The notes: generated from the letters alone by a model not told the origin. Shown: positions 38,578-48,463, counted from the stretch's first letter. The stretch: 64,000 nt of DNA from an uncultured Myxococcales bacterium (GCA_937949945.1 CALFEQ010000036.1:4979-68978); one strand, 5' to 3'. Translations and numbers: made by a program.

Positions 38578-40956
38578 CTACCGTCCAGACGCTGCCGTCG
38601 CGAGGCGGCGGACGACGGGATCCGGGTCCGAAGCCGCTCTCTCGACCGCTGCGCGAGCCTCCTTCGTGCCGATCGCAGCGAGCGCCTCGACGGCGGCTCG
38701 CCTCGCGTGGACGTTCTCGAAACCGAGCGCGGTCGCGATCGCCGCGTGGCTGCTCGGCCGCCTCATCCGCGTGAGCGCCGACACGAGGACGGGCGCCTTC
38801 TCGCCGTCGGCGGTCTCGAGCGCGGAGAGCACTCCCTCGACACGCTCGTCCGCCGCGACCGCCAGCGCCTCGATCGCGCGCTCGCGCGTGCTCGGATCGA
38901 ACAAGCGCTCGATGAGCACGGCCGTGGCCTCCGGATCGACCCGCGTCGCGAGGTGACCGATCGCGGCGCTGCGTACGCTCTCGTCCGGATCCGTGGCCGC
39001 ATGCGCGAGCGTCGGCACGACGTCGGGCCCGCCGAGCTCCGCGAGCGCACCGATCGCAACGAGCCGGGTCGCGGGATCGTCCGAGCCGGCCGCCTCCCGC
39101 AAGATGGGGCTCGCGCTCACGCGCCTGGCGACGCCGAGCCCGACGAGCGCCGCGCGCTTCAGGTCGGCGTCGCTCGACCGAGCCGCGCGCTCGAGCGCCC
39201 TCGCCGCACGCTCGCCGGGCAGGCGCGCGAGGGCCTCGACCGCGGCGATGCGGACCTGACCGCTCGGGTCATCCATGCGTTCGGCGATCTCGGCCTCGGC
39301 CTCCCCGACGCGGAGCTTCCCGAGCGACTGGCACGCGTAGTACCGGACCCACGGCTCCTCGTCGGAGAGCCCGGCGCGCAGCGCGGCCACGACCGAGGGC
39401 GACGGGTGCGTGTTCCCCAGCGCGCGCATGACGGCCCCGCGCGTCCGCGCCGACGGGTGCTTCGCGGTGTCGAGCAAGGCGGCGATGCCGCGCGGGTCGT
39501 CGATGAGGGGCAGGCCGAGAATGGCGGCCTCGCGGATTTTCTCGTCGTCCTCGGAGAGCGCGTCCACGAGGACGAGGAGGCCCTCCGGATAACCGAAGTA
39601 CGCGATGATGCGGAGCGCGGCTCGCCTCGTGCGCGTATCGGCGGAGCGAGCCTGCTGGAGGGCGAGGTGCTTCGTCTCGAGGCTGCCGAGCGACTGGATC
39701 GCCGCCGCCGCCGCTTGCGAGACGCGAGCATCGCTGTCGCCGAGGAGCCCGAACAGCGGCGTGACCGCGACGGGATCGCCGGCGCGGGACACGGCCTCGC
39801 ATGCCCGGACGCGGACCTCCGGGTCCGGATCGTGCAGGCACTCGATCAGGACCTCGATGTGCTCCCTCGTGTAGCCCACGATCGGCAACAGCCGCAGACG
39901 CCACGCGCTGTCGCCGACGCGGATGCGCGCGAGGAGGTGAGGCATCGCGCGCGGCCCCACGCGGCGGAGCGCGTCCGTCGCCGCAGGGCCCACCGGCGGA
40001 TCGTGCATCACGAGCTCGATGAGCTGCTCGATCGAGGCTCCGTCGCCGAGCCAGGCGAGCACGCGGGTGATCGCGACGAGCTCGGATGGCGCGACCCCCG
40101 GCAGCGCAGCGATGATGCGCGTGCTCGCCTTCGTGGGCGAGATCGCCTCGGGCAGCGCGCGCGCGATCGTCGGCGTGTCCCCGAACCGCGCCTCGTAGCG
40201 CTCGCGGAGCTCCGCGAGCGCCACCGCCGTCGTCCGGACGAGCGCATCGGACGTGCTCGACAGGAGCTTCGCCAACGGCGCCACCGCCGCCTCGCTGCCG
40301 GTGTGGCCGAGCCCGCGAGCGGCCTCGGGCGCATAGAGCGGGTCGTCGAGCAACGCCGTGAGCGGCTCCACCGCGCGCAAGTCTCCCGTCCGCCCGAGCG
40401 CGTCGATCGCCGGGAACGTCCGGAAGAAGTGGCGCGACTCGACCGCCGCGACGAGCGCGTCGACGGTCTCCGCTCCGCCGACGCGCCCGAGGGCTTCGAT
40501 CGCGGCCACGGCCACGTTGTCGTCCTCGTGCTTCGAGAGCGCGTCGAAGAGCGGCAGAGCCTCGCGCGCGCGCCGCCTCCCGAGCACGTTGATCGCGTCG
40601 CACACGACCAGCGGCGACTTCGCCGTACGCGCGATGTGCATCAGCTCCGACTCGACCGGCGCACGCGAGGCGACGAGCGCCTCGATCGCGGCCGCCAACC
40701 TCGTCTCGTTGTCGCGGCGGCGAAGCACGATGTCGACGAGCCCGGGCACGGCGGCCGAACCGAGCGACGCGAGCGCAGAGACCACGGCGCGACGCACCGC
40801 CCAGCTCGGCTCGTCGAGCAACGCGAGCAGCTCGTGGGCGCTCTCCGGACCGGCGCGCGCCAGCTCTTCGATCTCTTCGACCCGCGCGCGGTCCTCCGGG
40901 GAGAGCACGAGCGGCGGCACTTCCCCGTGAACGAGCTCGGACGCGGTCTGTGTCAT
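38578..40956 (-). CDS. HEAT-repeat protein inside the chemosensory operon
   Basis: A 792-residue soluble protein built of about 20 HEAT/PBS-lyase-type repeats of roughly 31-37 residues (for example VEALGRVGGAETVDALVAAVES, then ALGRTGDLRAVEPLTALLDDP). No signal or membrane segment, so it is a large cytoplasmic alpha-solenoid for protein binding. Its place between mcp and cheR, overlapping the former and abutting the latter, suggests it docks the receptor or an output partner. From memory, the Myxococcus xanthus Che7 cluster includes a HEAT-repeat partner (Cpc7), which this matches in kind. Confidence 0.88.
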   Translation of the reverse strand: MTQTASELVHGEVPPLVLSPEDRARVEEIEELARAGPESAHELLALLDEPSWAVRRAVVSALASLGSAAVPGLVDIVLRRRDNETRLAAAIEALVASRAPVESELMHIARTAKSPLVVCDAINVLGRRRAREALPLFDALSKHEDDNVAVAAIEALGRVGGAETVDALVAAVESRHFFRTFPAIDALGRTGDLRAVEPLTALLDDPLYAPEAARGLGHTGSEAAVAPLAKLLSSTSDALVRTTAVALAELRERYEARFGDTPTIARALPEAISPTKASTRIIAALPGVAPSELVAITRVLAWLGDGASIEQLIELVMHDPPVGPAATDALRRVGPRAMPHLLARIRVGDSAWRLRLLPIVGYTREHIEVLIECLHDPDPEVRVRACEAVSRAGDPVAVTPLFGLLGDSDARVSQAAAAAIQSLGSLETKHLALQQARSADTRTRRAALRIIAYFGYPEGLLVLVDALSEDDEKIREAAILGLPLIDDPRGIAALLDTAKHPSARTRGAVMRALGNTHPSPSVVAALRAGLSDEEPWVRYYACQSLGKLRVGEAEAEIAERMDDPSGQVRIAAVEALARLPGERAARALERAARSSDADLKRAALVGLGVARRVSASPILREAAGSDDPATRLVAIGALAELGGPDVVPTLAHAATDPDESVRSAAIGHLATRVDPEATAVLIERLFDPSTRERAIEALAVAADERVEGVLSALETADGEKAPVLVSALTRMRRPSSHAAIATALGFENVHARRAAVEALAAIGTKEARAAVERAASDPDPVVRRLATAASGR

Positions 40957-43346
40957 CGCGCCACCTCCCGCGCAGGCGCCTCCTCTGCCAGGGCCTCTTC
41001 GAGCTGCCGCGCCAGCTCGGAGACGTGTCGGAGCTCGATGTCGAGCTGTCCGGTCGTGCGCGCCTCGGTCTCGATCGCGGCGGACGCCCGCCGGAGCGTC
41101 TGCCGCGCCCGCTCGATGCGCGCCAGCAGCTCCTCGGCGGCGGTCGCCTGCTCGTCGAGGAGGCGCAAGACATCCTGCGGCGCTGCTCCCCCGTCGCCGG
41201 AGAGGCGCCCGAGCACGTGCGCGACGCGCTGTCCGATCCGGCGCAGCTCCTCCGCTCCTTTCGTCACCGACGCGCTGGCGGCGGCGTGCTTCTTCATCGC
41301 CTCCGTGAGGTCGGTCGTCGTGCGGGCGACGTGTCGCGACGAGGCCTCGAGCTCCCTCGCGCCACGCGCCTGCTCGGCGAGCGCCTTCGCCGTGAGCGCG
41401 GCCTGCCTCCGGACGTCCTCGATCGCCCGCCCGATGTCCGCCGCGCCCTTCGCCTGCTCGGACAGGCCCGCGATCGTACGCTTCGTCGCCGACGACACCT
41501 GCTCGGCGAGGTGCCCCATCGACGTCGTGCTCTTCGCCTGCTCGGCGAGCGACTGGCTCGTCGAGACGACGGCGCTCCGCATCTGCGCCGTCACCTTCGC
41601 GAGCTCGGCGGCGCCCGTGGCCTGCTCGGCGGCCGCGCGCGTGACCTGCTCGATCCCGACCGAGATCGCCGCGTTCGCCTTGACGATCTCGCGCGTCATC
41701 CTGGCCTGATCGGACGTGGCCTGCGTCGTCTGGCTCGCCATCGCGCGCATCTCGGCGGCGGCGCGTCCGAGATCCTGCGTCGCGGCCGTCTGCTGCGCGG
41801 CGGCGACGGCGACGTTCCGGCTCTGCTCGGCCACCTTCGCGATGCTGCGCGTGACCGTCTCGGTGCTCGCCGCCTGCCCCACCATCGCGTGCGAGACGTC
41901 CTTCACCGTCGCCGAGAGGCCCTCGACACCGGCGAGGATCTGTCCGAGCGCGTGCTCGGCCTCCGACGCGAGCTGGGCGCCTTCGTCGGCCAGCCGCGCG
42001 CCTTCGGTCGTCGTCGTCACGGCCTCGCGTGCGGTCGCCTGCAGGCCGCGCACGATCTTCGCGATCTCGCCCGTGGCCGCCGCCGCTCGATCCGCCAGGG
42101 CTCGGATCTCCTCGGCGACCACGGCGAAGCCGCGCCCGTGCTCACCGGCGCGCGCGGCCTCGATGCTCGCATTCAAGGAGAGGAGGTTCGTCCGGTCGGC
42201 GATGAGGTTGATCGTCGCGACGATGTCGCCGATCTCCTCGGCGCGAGCGCCCATCGCGCGCATCACCTCGGAGGACTGACTGATCGCCCCGCGGATCGCG
42301 GAAAAGCCGCTGATCGACTTCGACACGGTCGCGGCTCCGTTCCGGACCGCGGCCAGCGTCTGCTCGGAGCGGGCGCGCGCGGACTCCCCGAGCTCCATGA
42401 CGCGCTTCGTGGTGCTGTCGAGATCGGAGGCGGCGGAAGCCGCGGAAGCGGCGAGCTCGGTGATGTGCTCGGCGCTCTTCGTGATCGCTGCGGCGCCGCG
42501 GGCGACCTCTTCGACGGCGACCGCCGTCGATTCGATCGTCGCCGCGTTCTTCTCGGAGGTCGCGGCGACCTGCTCCACGGCGGCGGCGAGCCCGCTCAGG
42601 TTCGAGGACGCCTGCTCCATCGACGCCTGGACGTCGCGCGCCTGCTGGGCGACGGTCTTGTTCGCACGCGCGAGCTCCTCGGTCGCGGCGGCCGTCTCCT
42701 CCACGCTCGTCGCGATCTCGCTGGCGGAGTTCGAGATCTCGTTCATCCGGCGGTCGGTACGGATGACCTCGGAGGCGAGCTGAGCCATGCGCTCGCCGAC
42801 GGCGTCGGCGTCGGACGCGAGGCTCGCGATGCCCTTCGCCATCTCCTCGATGGTGACGCTCACCTCCTGGACCGAGGCGGCGTTCGCCTCCCCTCGTTCG
42901 GTCATGTCGGCGATCGACGCCGACATCTCCGACGCCGTGGCGAGGAGCTCTTCGGCATGCGCGGCGAGGTCCTCGGCATTGCCCGCGACGTCCACGACGG
43001 CACGGGACTGGTCCTGGATCGCCCGCCACGTCTGCTCCGCTGTCGAAGTGAGCTCGCTGACGGCTTCGACGAGGTCCGAGCCGTCGCCTCGACGCGTCCG
43101 CTGGTCGCCGGAGTGCGCGACGTCACGCAGCTCGTGCTGTCGCCGGACGAGCGCGTGTGCGTCGAGCGCCGTCTGCTCGACGGCGTCCGTGGCCTCGGCG
43201 ACGCTGGTTCGGACGACCTCGCTCGACCGGGCCTGCTCTCGCCCGAGCTCGGCGATCCGATGGGCGCCGGCGGCGAGCAATTGGACGAGGCGCGCCTGGA
43301 GGCGCGCCCAGCCTCCGGACGGGAACGAGAATCCGCTCTCAGTCAT
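40953..43346 (-). CDS. Soluble methyl-accepting chemotaxis protein (FrzCD/Mcp7-like), unusually long coiled coil
   Basis: A 797-residue chemoreceptor without signal peptide, membrane helix or sensor domain. The conserved signalling tip (EIGDIVATINLIADRTNLLSLNASIEAARAGEHGRGFAVV) centres near residue 387, in the middle of the protein. Both arms are almost pure Ala/Glu/Thr-rich coiled coil, so it may form one very long cytoplasmic hairpin. Typical Glu/Gln-pair methylation sites should lie on the arms; CheR and CheB are present to use them. Start ATG 43346 overlaps cheW by eight bases. Ligand input must come from partner proteins (inference). Confidence 0.92.
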   Translation of the reverse strand: MTESGFSFPSGGWARLQARLVQLLAAGAHRIAELGREQARSSEVVRTSVAEATDAVEQTALDAHALVRRQHELRDVAHSGDQRTRRGDGSDLVEAVSELTSTAEQTWRAIQDQSRAVVDVAGNAEDLAAHAEELLATASEMSASIADMTERGEANAASVQEVSVTIEEMAKGIASLASDADAVGERMAQLASEVIRTDRRMNEISNSASEIATSVEETAAATEELARANKTVAQQARDVQASMEQASSNLSGLAAAVEQVAATSEKNAATIESTAVAVEEVARGAAAITKSAEHITELAASAASAASDLDSTTKRVMELGESARARSEQTLAAVRNGAATVSKSISGFSAIRGAISQSSEVMRAMGARAEEIGDIVATINLIADRTNLLSLNASIEAARAGEHGRGFAVVAEEIRALADRAAAATGEIAKIVRGLQATAREAVTTTTEGARLADEGAQLASEAEHALGQILAGVEGLSATVKDVSHAMVGQAASTETVTRSIAKVAEQSRNVAVAAAQQTAATQDLGRAAAEMRAMASQTTQATSDQARMTREIVKANAAISVGIEQVTRAAAEQATGAAELAKVTAQMRSAVVSTSQSLAEQAKSTTSMGHLAEQVSSATKRTIAGLSEQAKGAADIGRAIEDVRRQAALTAKALAEQARGARELEASSRHVARTTTDLTEAMKKHAAASASVTKGAEELRRIGQRVAHVLGRLSGDGGAAPQDVLRLLDEQATAAEELLARIERARQTLRRASAAIETEARTTGQLDIELRHVSELARQLEEALAEEAPAREVAR

Positions 43347-43860
43347 CGATGGCCTCCTCTCGTCGTCGCGGAGACGGCTGCGTCTCGTCACCGATCACGG
43401 CGTCGAGATCGAGGACGAGGATGGTCCTGTCCTCGAGCTGGACGACGGAACGCACGAAGCCCGCTTCCCCGACCAGGCGCGGCGGCGGTGCGTGCTGCGA
43501 CGGCGCGACCCGCAGGACCTCGCGCGCGCAGTCCGCCAAGAGCGCGACGCACCGGCCGTTCTTCTCGGCCACGACGACGCGCGACTCGAGCGTGAGCTCG
43601 CCCGGCGGCAGGCCGAACCGTTTACGGAGATCGATGACGGGCACGACGCGGCCACGGAGCTGGATGACGCCGACCACGTAGTCGCGCGCGCCGGGCACGA
43701 CGGTCGCGCCCGAGTACGACTCCATCTGCAGCACCTCGTCCGCGGGCAACGCGTAGCTCACGCCGCCGACCTTGAAGACGACGAACAGGCGCGGCTCTTC
43801 CTGCGCTCGAGGCGCGTCTCGTCGCTGCGCGGCTTCATGAGCGGGCGCGGTCGTCGTCAT
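43339..43860 (-). CDS. cheW: Chemotaxis coupling protein CheW
   Basis: A 173-residue adaptor linking receptor and CheA. After a short charged N-terminus come the CheW double-barrel strands: LFVVFKVGGVSYALPADEVLQME, GARDYVVGVIQLRGRVVPVIDLRKRFG, and VVVAEKNGRCVALLADCAREV. ATG 43860 overlaps the cheA stop by four bases. Confidence 0.93.
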   Translation of the reverse strand: MTTTAPAHEAAQRRDAPRAQEEPRLFVVFKVGGVSYALPADEVLQMESYSGATVVPGARDYVVGVIQLRGRVVPVIDLRKRFGLPPGELTLESRVVVAEKNGRCVALLADCAREVLRVAPSQHAPPPRLVGEAGFVRSVVQLEDRTILVLDLDAVIGDETQPSPRRREEAIDD

Positions 43861-45863
43861 GCGGCCCTCCTTCGGCCTCGCGTGGCTTCGAGCGAAGAGG
43901 TGAGCGCGAGCAGGTCGAGCACGACCGTCGCGCGGCCGTCGCCGAGATCCGTCGTGCCCGAGACCGCGGGCGATGCCACGAGCGGGTCGAGCAGCGGGCG
44001 GACGACGACCTCTTGTTGTCCGAGGACACGCTCGACTGCATATGCAACGAGCTCGCCGTCGCCTCGGCGGACGAGCAGCGCATGAGGCGCCGGCGCGGAC
44101 GTCGGCGTCCCGAGCGCGTCGCCCAGATCGAAGACGGGGACCGACCGACCGCGCCGCGCGAACATGCGATATCGGAGCGCGAAGCCTCGTCCGGCCGACA
44201 CGCCGTCGACGACCTGCTCCTGCGCCAGCTCTACGATCTCCTGGACGACGCTCACGGGGACCGCGTAGCGCTCGCCACCGCAGCGCACCGTGAGCACGTC
44301 GACGATCGCGACCGTGAGTGGGACGCGCAGCACGAAGGTCGTTCCGACGCCCGCACGCGTCTCGAGCGCGAGCTCTCCGCCGAGGCCGCGCACCACGACC
44401 TTGTGGACGATGTCCATGCCCATCCCGCGGCCGCTCGTCGTGTCGACCTCCCCGCGTGTCGTCAAACCCGGCCGGCAGAGGAGCGCGAGGAGCTCCGCGT
44501 CCGTGACGGGCGGCGGCGCGCCCGCGTGCCTCGCGACGGCCTCGCGATCGACGCCACGTCCGTCGTCGGAGATGCGGAGCTCGATGTTGCGATCGCGCGT
44601 GACGCTCACGATCCGAACCGTCCCGACCTCGTTCTTGCCGGCGCGGACTCGTTCGTCGGAGGCCTCGATGCCGTGATCGACGGCGTTGCGCACGAGGTGC
44701 AGGAGCGCGGGGAACAGGCGCTCGGCGACCGTCTTGTCCAGCTCGACCGAGCCCACGTCGAGCTCCAGGCGGACCTGCTTCCCCGAGGCACGCGCCAAGC
44801 CCCGGACGAGGAGGGGCAGGCGCTCGAGCACGGCCGCCATCGGCACCATGCGGACACGAAGGAGCGCGGCGCGGAGGTCGCGGAGCTGTCGTGCGGTGTC
44901 GAGCATGAGCGAGCGGAGCTCGCGCGTGTCCCCGCCCGCGGCCTCGACGCGATCGATGGCGTGGACGATCCGTGCGCGCGTCACGACGAGCCCGCCGAGC
45001 ATGGCGATCGCGTCGTCGACGCGACCAACCTCCACGCGGAGAAGGCCTCCGCGCCCCTCGGCCAGACACGCGTCGTCTTCGACGTCGACGGGGAGCGACG
45101 CGCACGCCGGAGCTCGGGGCAGAAGGACGAGCTCCACGTCGGCCGGATCGACGCCCACGGCGTCGGCGATGGCCTCGTCCGTGGCGTCGGTGAGCAGGAG
45201 CAGAGCGAAGAACAACCCCGTCGGCACCTTCCCGCTCGCCGGGGACGTCACGGGGATGACCTTCACGATCTCCGCGAGGGACGCGAGGCGCTCGCGCACG
45301 GTGTTGATCGTGAAGCCCTCCGCGGCCTTCTCCGCGGAGGGCGCGAAGTCGACGCGGACTGCGCGCTTGCCGCCGAGGGTCCCCTCCTCGAGCTGGTGCC
45401 GCTCCGAAGGTCCGAGCTTCGATGCGAGCAGCGGATCGAGCGGCAGCTCGGCGAGCGCCTCGGGGGCCGGCAGCTCGACGTTGTCGAGCGCCGCGAGCAG
45501 CCCGGGCGGCGCGGCCGCCGGGCTCCGTTCCTCGGCGACGCTGCGGATGCGCGACTCGATCGCACGCGCGGCGGCGAGGAGCACCTCGATCGCCTGCTCG
45601 TTCAAGAGGCCGCCGGCGCGCTCCGCCTGCCTGAGCACGGCCTCCATCCGGTGCGCGAGCGCGACGATGGGCTCGACGCCGACCATCGCCGAGAGCCCTT
45701 TCACCGTATGGACGAGGCGCATCAGCTCGCGGAGCTCGCCCGGCGCTCGCTTCCCTTCGCGCTCGGCCCGCTCGACCTTCAAGAGGAGGGACTGAACCGC
45801 AGCCAGGTGCTCCTCGGCCTCGGCGACGAACGCTGCTCGGAACTCTCGCAGATCGACATTCAC
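43857..45863 (-). CDS. cheA: Chemotaxis histidine kinase CheA
   Basis: A 668-residue kinase. The Hpt domain carries the phospho-acceptor H52 in LVHTVKGLSAMVG. There is no clear CheY-binding P2 domain, but a middle domain of about 100 residues whose role is not obvious follows. Then come the dimerisation region, the ATPase domain (HLVRNAVDHGIE N-box, DDGRGVDRE, TSGRGMGMDIV) and a C-terminal CheW-like regulatory domain. GTG start at 45863 overlaps the cheY stop (GTGA), so the two are coupled. Confidence 0.94.
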   Translation of the reverse strand: MNVDLREFRAAFVAEAEEHLAAVQSLLLKVERAEREGKRAPGELRELMRLVHTVKGLSAMVGVEPIVALAHRMEAVLRQAERAGGLLNEQAIEVLLAAARAIESRIRSVAEERSPAAAPPGLLAALDNVELPAPEALAELPLDPLLASKLGPSERHQLEEGTLGGKRAVRVDFAPSAEKAAEGFTINTVRERLASLAEIVKVIPVTSPASGKVPTGLFFALLLLTDATDEAIADAVGVDPADVELVLLPRAPACASLPVDVEDDACLAEGRGGLLRVEVGRVDDAIAMLGGLVVTRARIVHAIDRVEAAGGDTRELRSLMLDTARQLRDLRAALLRVRMVPMAAVLERLPLLVRGLARASGKQVRLELDVGSVELDKTVAERLFPALLHLVRNAVDHGIEASDERVRAGKNEVGTVRIVSVTRDRNIELRISDDGRGVDREAVARHAGAPPPVTDAELLALLCRPGLTTRGEVDTTSGRGMGMDIVHKVVVRGLGGELALETRAGVGTTFVLRVPLTVAIVDVLTVRCGGERYAVPVSVVQEIVELAQEQVVDGVSAGRGFALRYRMFARRGRSVPVFDLGDALGTPTSAPAPHALLVRRGDGELVAYAVERVLGQQEVVVRPLLDPLVASPAVSGTTDLGDGRATVVLDLLALTSSLEATRGRRRAA

Positions 45864-46258
45864 GCTTCGCCTGTTTGGACGCCGGCTGGGACGGTTCCGA
45901 GCAGCGCCTGGACCTCGGAGAGGATCGTCTGGGGATCGAACGGCTTCGTCAGGTACCTGGTCGCGCCTGCGGCGAGCACGCGCTCGCGGGACACGTCGTC
46001 GCTCCTCGTGGTGACCACGAGGATCGGCAGGTCCTTCAGCTTGTCCTGCGCGCGGACGAACTCGAGGACCTCGAGCCCGCCGATGTCGGGCATGTTGACG
46101 TCGAGGACGAGGACGTCGAACCGTCCGAGGGACAGGCGTTCGATCGCCTCGAGCCCGCTCGACGCATGCGTCACGGAGATGTTGGGATCGGACCTCAGGC
46201 ACGCGCTGATCATGTCGCGCATGACCTTGCTGTCGTCGACGACGAGTATCTCGGGCAC
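45860..46258 (-). CDS. CheY-like single-domain response regulator
   Basis: A receiver domain of about 132 residues: EILVVDDSKVMRDMI with the acidic pair, phospho-Asp in VLVLDVNMPDIGG, T in VVTTRS, K in YLTKPFDP. First gene of the operon and translated in coupling with cheA. A start at GTG 46258 has AAAGG six bases upstream; a longer frame begins at GTG 46288. It is likely the output or phosphate sink of this system. It lacks any effector domain. Confidence 0.93.
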   Translation of the reverse strand: MPEILVVDDSKVMRDMISACLRSDPNISVTHASSGLEAIERLSLGRFDVLVLDVNMPDIGGLEVLEFVRAQDKLKDLPILVVTTRSDDVSRERVLAAGATRYLTKPFDPQTILSEVQALLGTVPAGVQTGEA

Positions 46259-46390
46259 GACCGACCTTTCGAAGCTCTGGTTGCTCACGAACGCGGCGCT
46301 GCACGCGACGCCGTCGCGATCGACTTACCGCCTGCGCCCGTCGCGTCAAACGCACGAGACTCCGCCGTCGATCATTCTTCGCGGCTCACG

Positions 46391-46419
46391 TTAAGTTGCC
46401 CGAGCGCGCCGACTAATTT
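46391..46419 (+). promoter_or_regulatory. Possible promoter of the hybrid kinase, short leader
   Basis: TTAAGT (46391-46396) and TAATTT (46414-46419) are spaced 17 bases apart in a locally A/T-richer patch, about 10 bases before the ATG at 46429. If used, the mRNA would be almost leaderless. The -35 is poor, so this is weak. Confidence 0.3.
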
Positions 46420-46428
46420 GGCGCCGCG

Positions 46429-48459
46429 ATGCACTTGCCTAGCCCGAGCGAGAGACGCGGACGCGTTTGGGTGCTCGAAGACAGTCCCCTCGAAGCCGAG
46501 ATGGCACGCCGCGCCCTCTGCGCCTCACAGGAGGTGTCCCTGTTCGACGACGGGAGCTTCCTCCTCGAAGAGCTCGCGAGAGGTGGTGCTCCCGACGTTC
46601 TCGTGCTCGACCGTCAGATCCCGGGCCTGAGCGGCCTCGAGGTCTGCCGCATCGTCCGCGAGAAGCGCGGACCGATGGCGCTGCCGGTCCTCATGCTCAC
46701 GGTGCAGGGCGACAAGGAGGACATCATCGAGGCGCTCGAGGCGGGCGCGAACGACTACGTGACGAAGCCGTACCACATCTCCGAGCTCGTCGCGCGCGTC
46801 GGGAACCTCGTCACGCTCTCGCGCCTCGCCGCGACCCAAGCGGCGCGCACCCGCCAGCTCGCGCTCGGTGCGGACGTCGGAGCGGCGCTGACCGAGGGGC
46901 GTGGCTTGACCGAGATCGCCCGCCGCGTCGCCGAGGTCATCGCGTCGCATCTCGACGGCCTCGCGGTCGAGATCTGGACCCACGAAGGCAGCGGCCTCGT
47001 CACGAGAGCCGCCGCGCACACGCGGGCCGACGTCTCGCTCCCTTGCGACACGATCGCGCACGTGGCCGAGAGCGGCGAGAAGGTCGAAGACTTCGTCGTC
47101 GGGCCGCGCGGGATCCGCCTTCCTTTCGTGGCGATACCGCTGCTCGTGCGCGGAGAGGTGCTCGGCGTGCTCGGGGTCTGTACCCGCGAGCCGCTCGACG
47201 ACGGCGCAGCCACGCTCTCCACCGCGACGAACTTGCTCGCGCTCGGTCTCTCGCGCGCACGCGTCGAGAGCGAGCGCCTCGTCCTGCTCGAGCGCGAACG
47301 AAACGCGCGCGCGGAGGCGGAGGCAGCCAATCGAAGCAAGGACGAGTTCCTCGCGATGGTCTCCCACGAGCTCCGGACGCCGCTCAACGCGATCACCGGC
47401 TGGACGAGCATGCTGCTCTCCGGGATGCTCGATCCGGAGCGCACGCGGCACGCCTACGAGACGATCCATCGCAACGCCCGCTCGCAAGCGCAGCTACTCG
47501 AGGACCTGCTCGACATCGGACGCATCACCTCGGGCAACCTGCGTCTCGTCGAGTCCACGTTCGAGATCGGCGCCGTCGCGGAGATGGCGCTCGAGTCCGT
47601 GCGCCCGACCGCGGAGGCCCGTGGCCTCGTCATCGAGGCACGCATCGATCGCGACGCCGGCACGATGACGGGAGACGCCGCACGCATCCAGCAGGTCATT
47701 TGGAACCTGCTCTCGAACGCGATCAAGTTCACGCCGAGCGGCGGGACGATCTCGCTCTCGGTCGGCCGAGACCCGCGCGGGTTCGTGATCGAGGTACGCG
47801 ACACGGGTCAGGGGATCGCCCCCGAGGCGCTCCCGATGATCTTCGAGCGCTTCAAGCAGGCGGACAACTCGCCGTCCCGCGTGCGCGGAGGGCTCGGCCT
47901 CGGGCTGTCGATCGTGCGCCATCTCGTGGAGCTCCACGGCGGCACCATCACGGCGAAGAGCGACGGTCTGGGGAAGGGCGCGACGTTCACCGTCGTGCTG
48001 CCGTCGACACCGCTCCGACGCGACTGCGGGTCCGAGCGCGTCGTGCGATCCCGCTCCGATCGGGTGACGTGCCCGCACGTGCTCGAGGGGATGCGCGTGC
48101 TCGTCGTCGACGACGAGGCCGACGCGCGCGATCAGTTGAGGACGCTGCTCGAGGGCTGGAGGGTGAACGTCGCCACGGCTTCGAACGCCGCCGAGGCCTT
48201 GTCCGTCGTGACGAGCTCGTCGCTGGACGTGCTGCTCTCCGACATCGCCATGCCCGACGGCGACGGGCTCTCGCTCATTCGCTCCGTTCGATCGCTGCCG
48301 CGCGAACGGGGCGGGAACCTCCCGGCGGTCGCGGTGACCGCGTACGCTCGTCTGGAGGACCGGACGCGCGCGCTCCAGGCGGGTTACGACGCCCACCTCG
48401 CCAAGCCGGTCGAGCCCGTCGAGCTCCTCACGCTCCTCAGCGACCTCGGCAAGCGCTGA
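46429..48459 (+). CDS. Hybrid sensor kinase (REC-GAF-HisKA-HATPase-REC)
   Basis: A 676-residue cytoplasmic kinase. The first receiver (about 10-130) carries LVLDRQIPGLSG. A GAF-like domain lies at about 150-290. The dimerisation domain has H313 in MVSHELRTPLNAI. The ATPase domain has NLLSNAIKF, DTGQGI, FKQADNS and GGLGLGLSIV. A second receiver (about 545-665) carries LLSDIAMPDGDG. Divergent from the chemosensory operon, 140 bases apart. It could share a regulatory region, but no direct link to chemotaxis proteins is seen. Confidence 0.93.
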   Translation: MHLPSPSERRGRVWVLEDSPLEAEMARRALCASQEVSLFDDGSFLLEELARGGAPDVLVLDRQIPGLSGLEVCRIVREKRGPMALPVLMLTVQGDKEDIIEALEAGANDYVTKPYHISELVARVGNLVTLSRLAATQAARTRQLALGADVGAALTEGRGLTEIARRVAEVIASHLDGLAVEIWTHEGSGLVTRAAAHTRADVSLPCDTIAHVAESGEKVEDFVVGPRGIRLPFVAIPLLVRGEVLGVLGVCTREPLDDGAATLSTATNLLALGLSRARVESERLVLLERERNARAEAEAANRSKDEFLAMVSHELRTPLNAITGWTSMLLSGMLDPERTRHAYETIHRNARSQAQLLEDLLDIGRITSGNLRLVESTFEIGAVAEMALESVRPTAEARGLVIEARIDRDAGTMTGDAARIQQVIWNLLSNAIKFTPSGGTISLSVGRDPRGFVIEVRDTGQGIAPEALPMIFERFKQADNSPSRVRGGLGLGLSIVRHLVELHGGTITAKSDGLGKGATFTVVLPSTPLRRDCGSERVVRSRSDRVTCPHVLEGMRVLVVDDEADARDQLRTLLEGWRVNVATASNAAEALSVVTSSSLDVLLSDIAMPDGDGLSLIRSVRSLPRERGGNLPAVAVTAYARLEDRTRALQAGYDAHLAKPVEPVELLTLLSDLGKR

Positions 48460-48463
48460 GCGC

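Noticed and set aside
37762..41709. A 1315-residue open frame on the plus strand
   Set aside because: It is antisense to cheR, the HEAT gene and part of mcp, all of which have clear family motifs. Long antisense frames are expected at this GC content. The same holds for 16-1011 (+), 908-4180 (-), 4124-6505 (+), 30661-32925 (+), 34033-36102 (+) and 58982-62437 (+).
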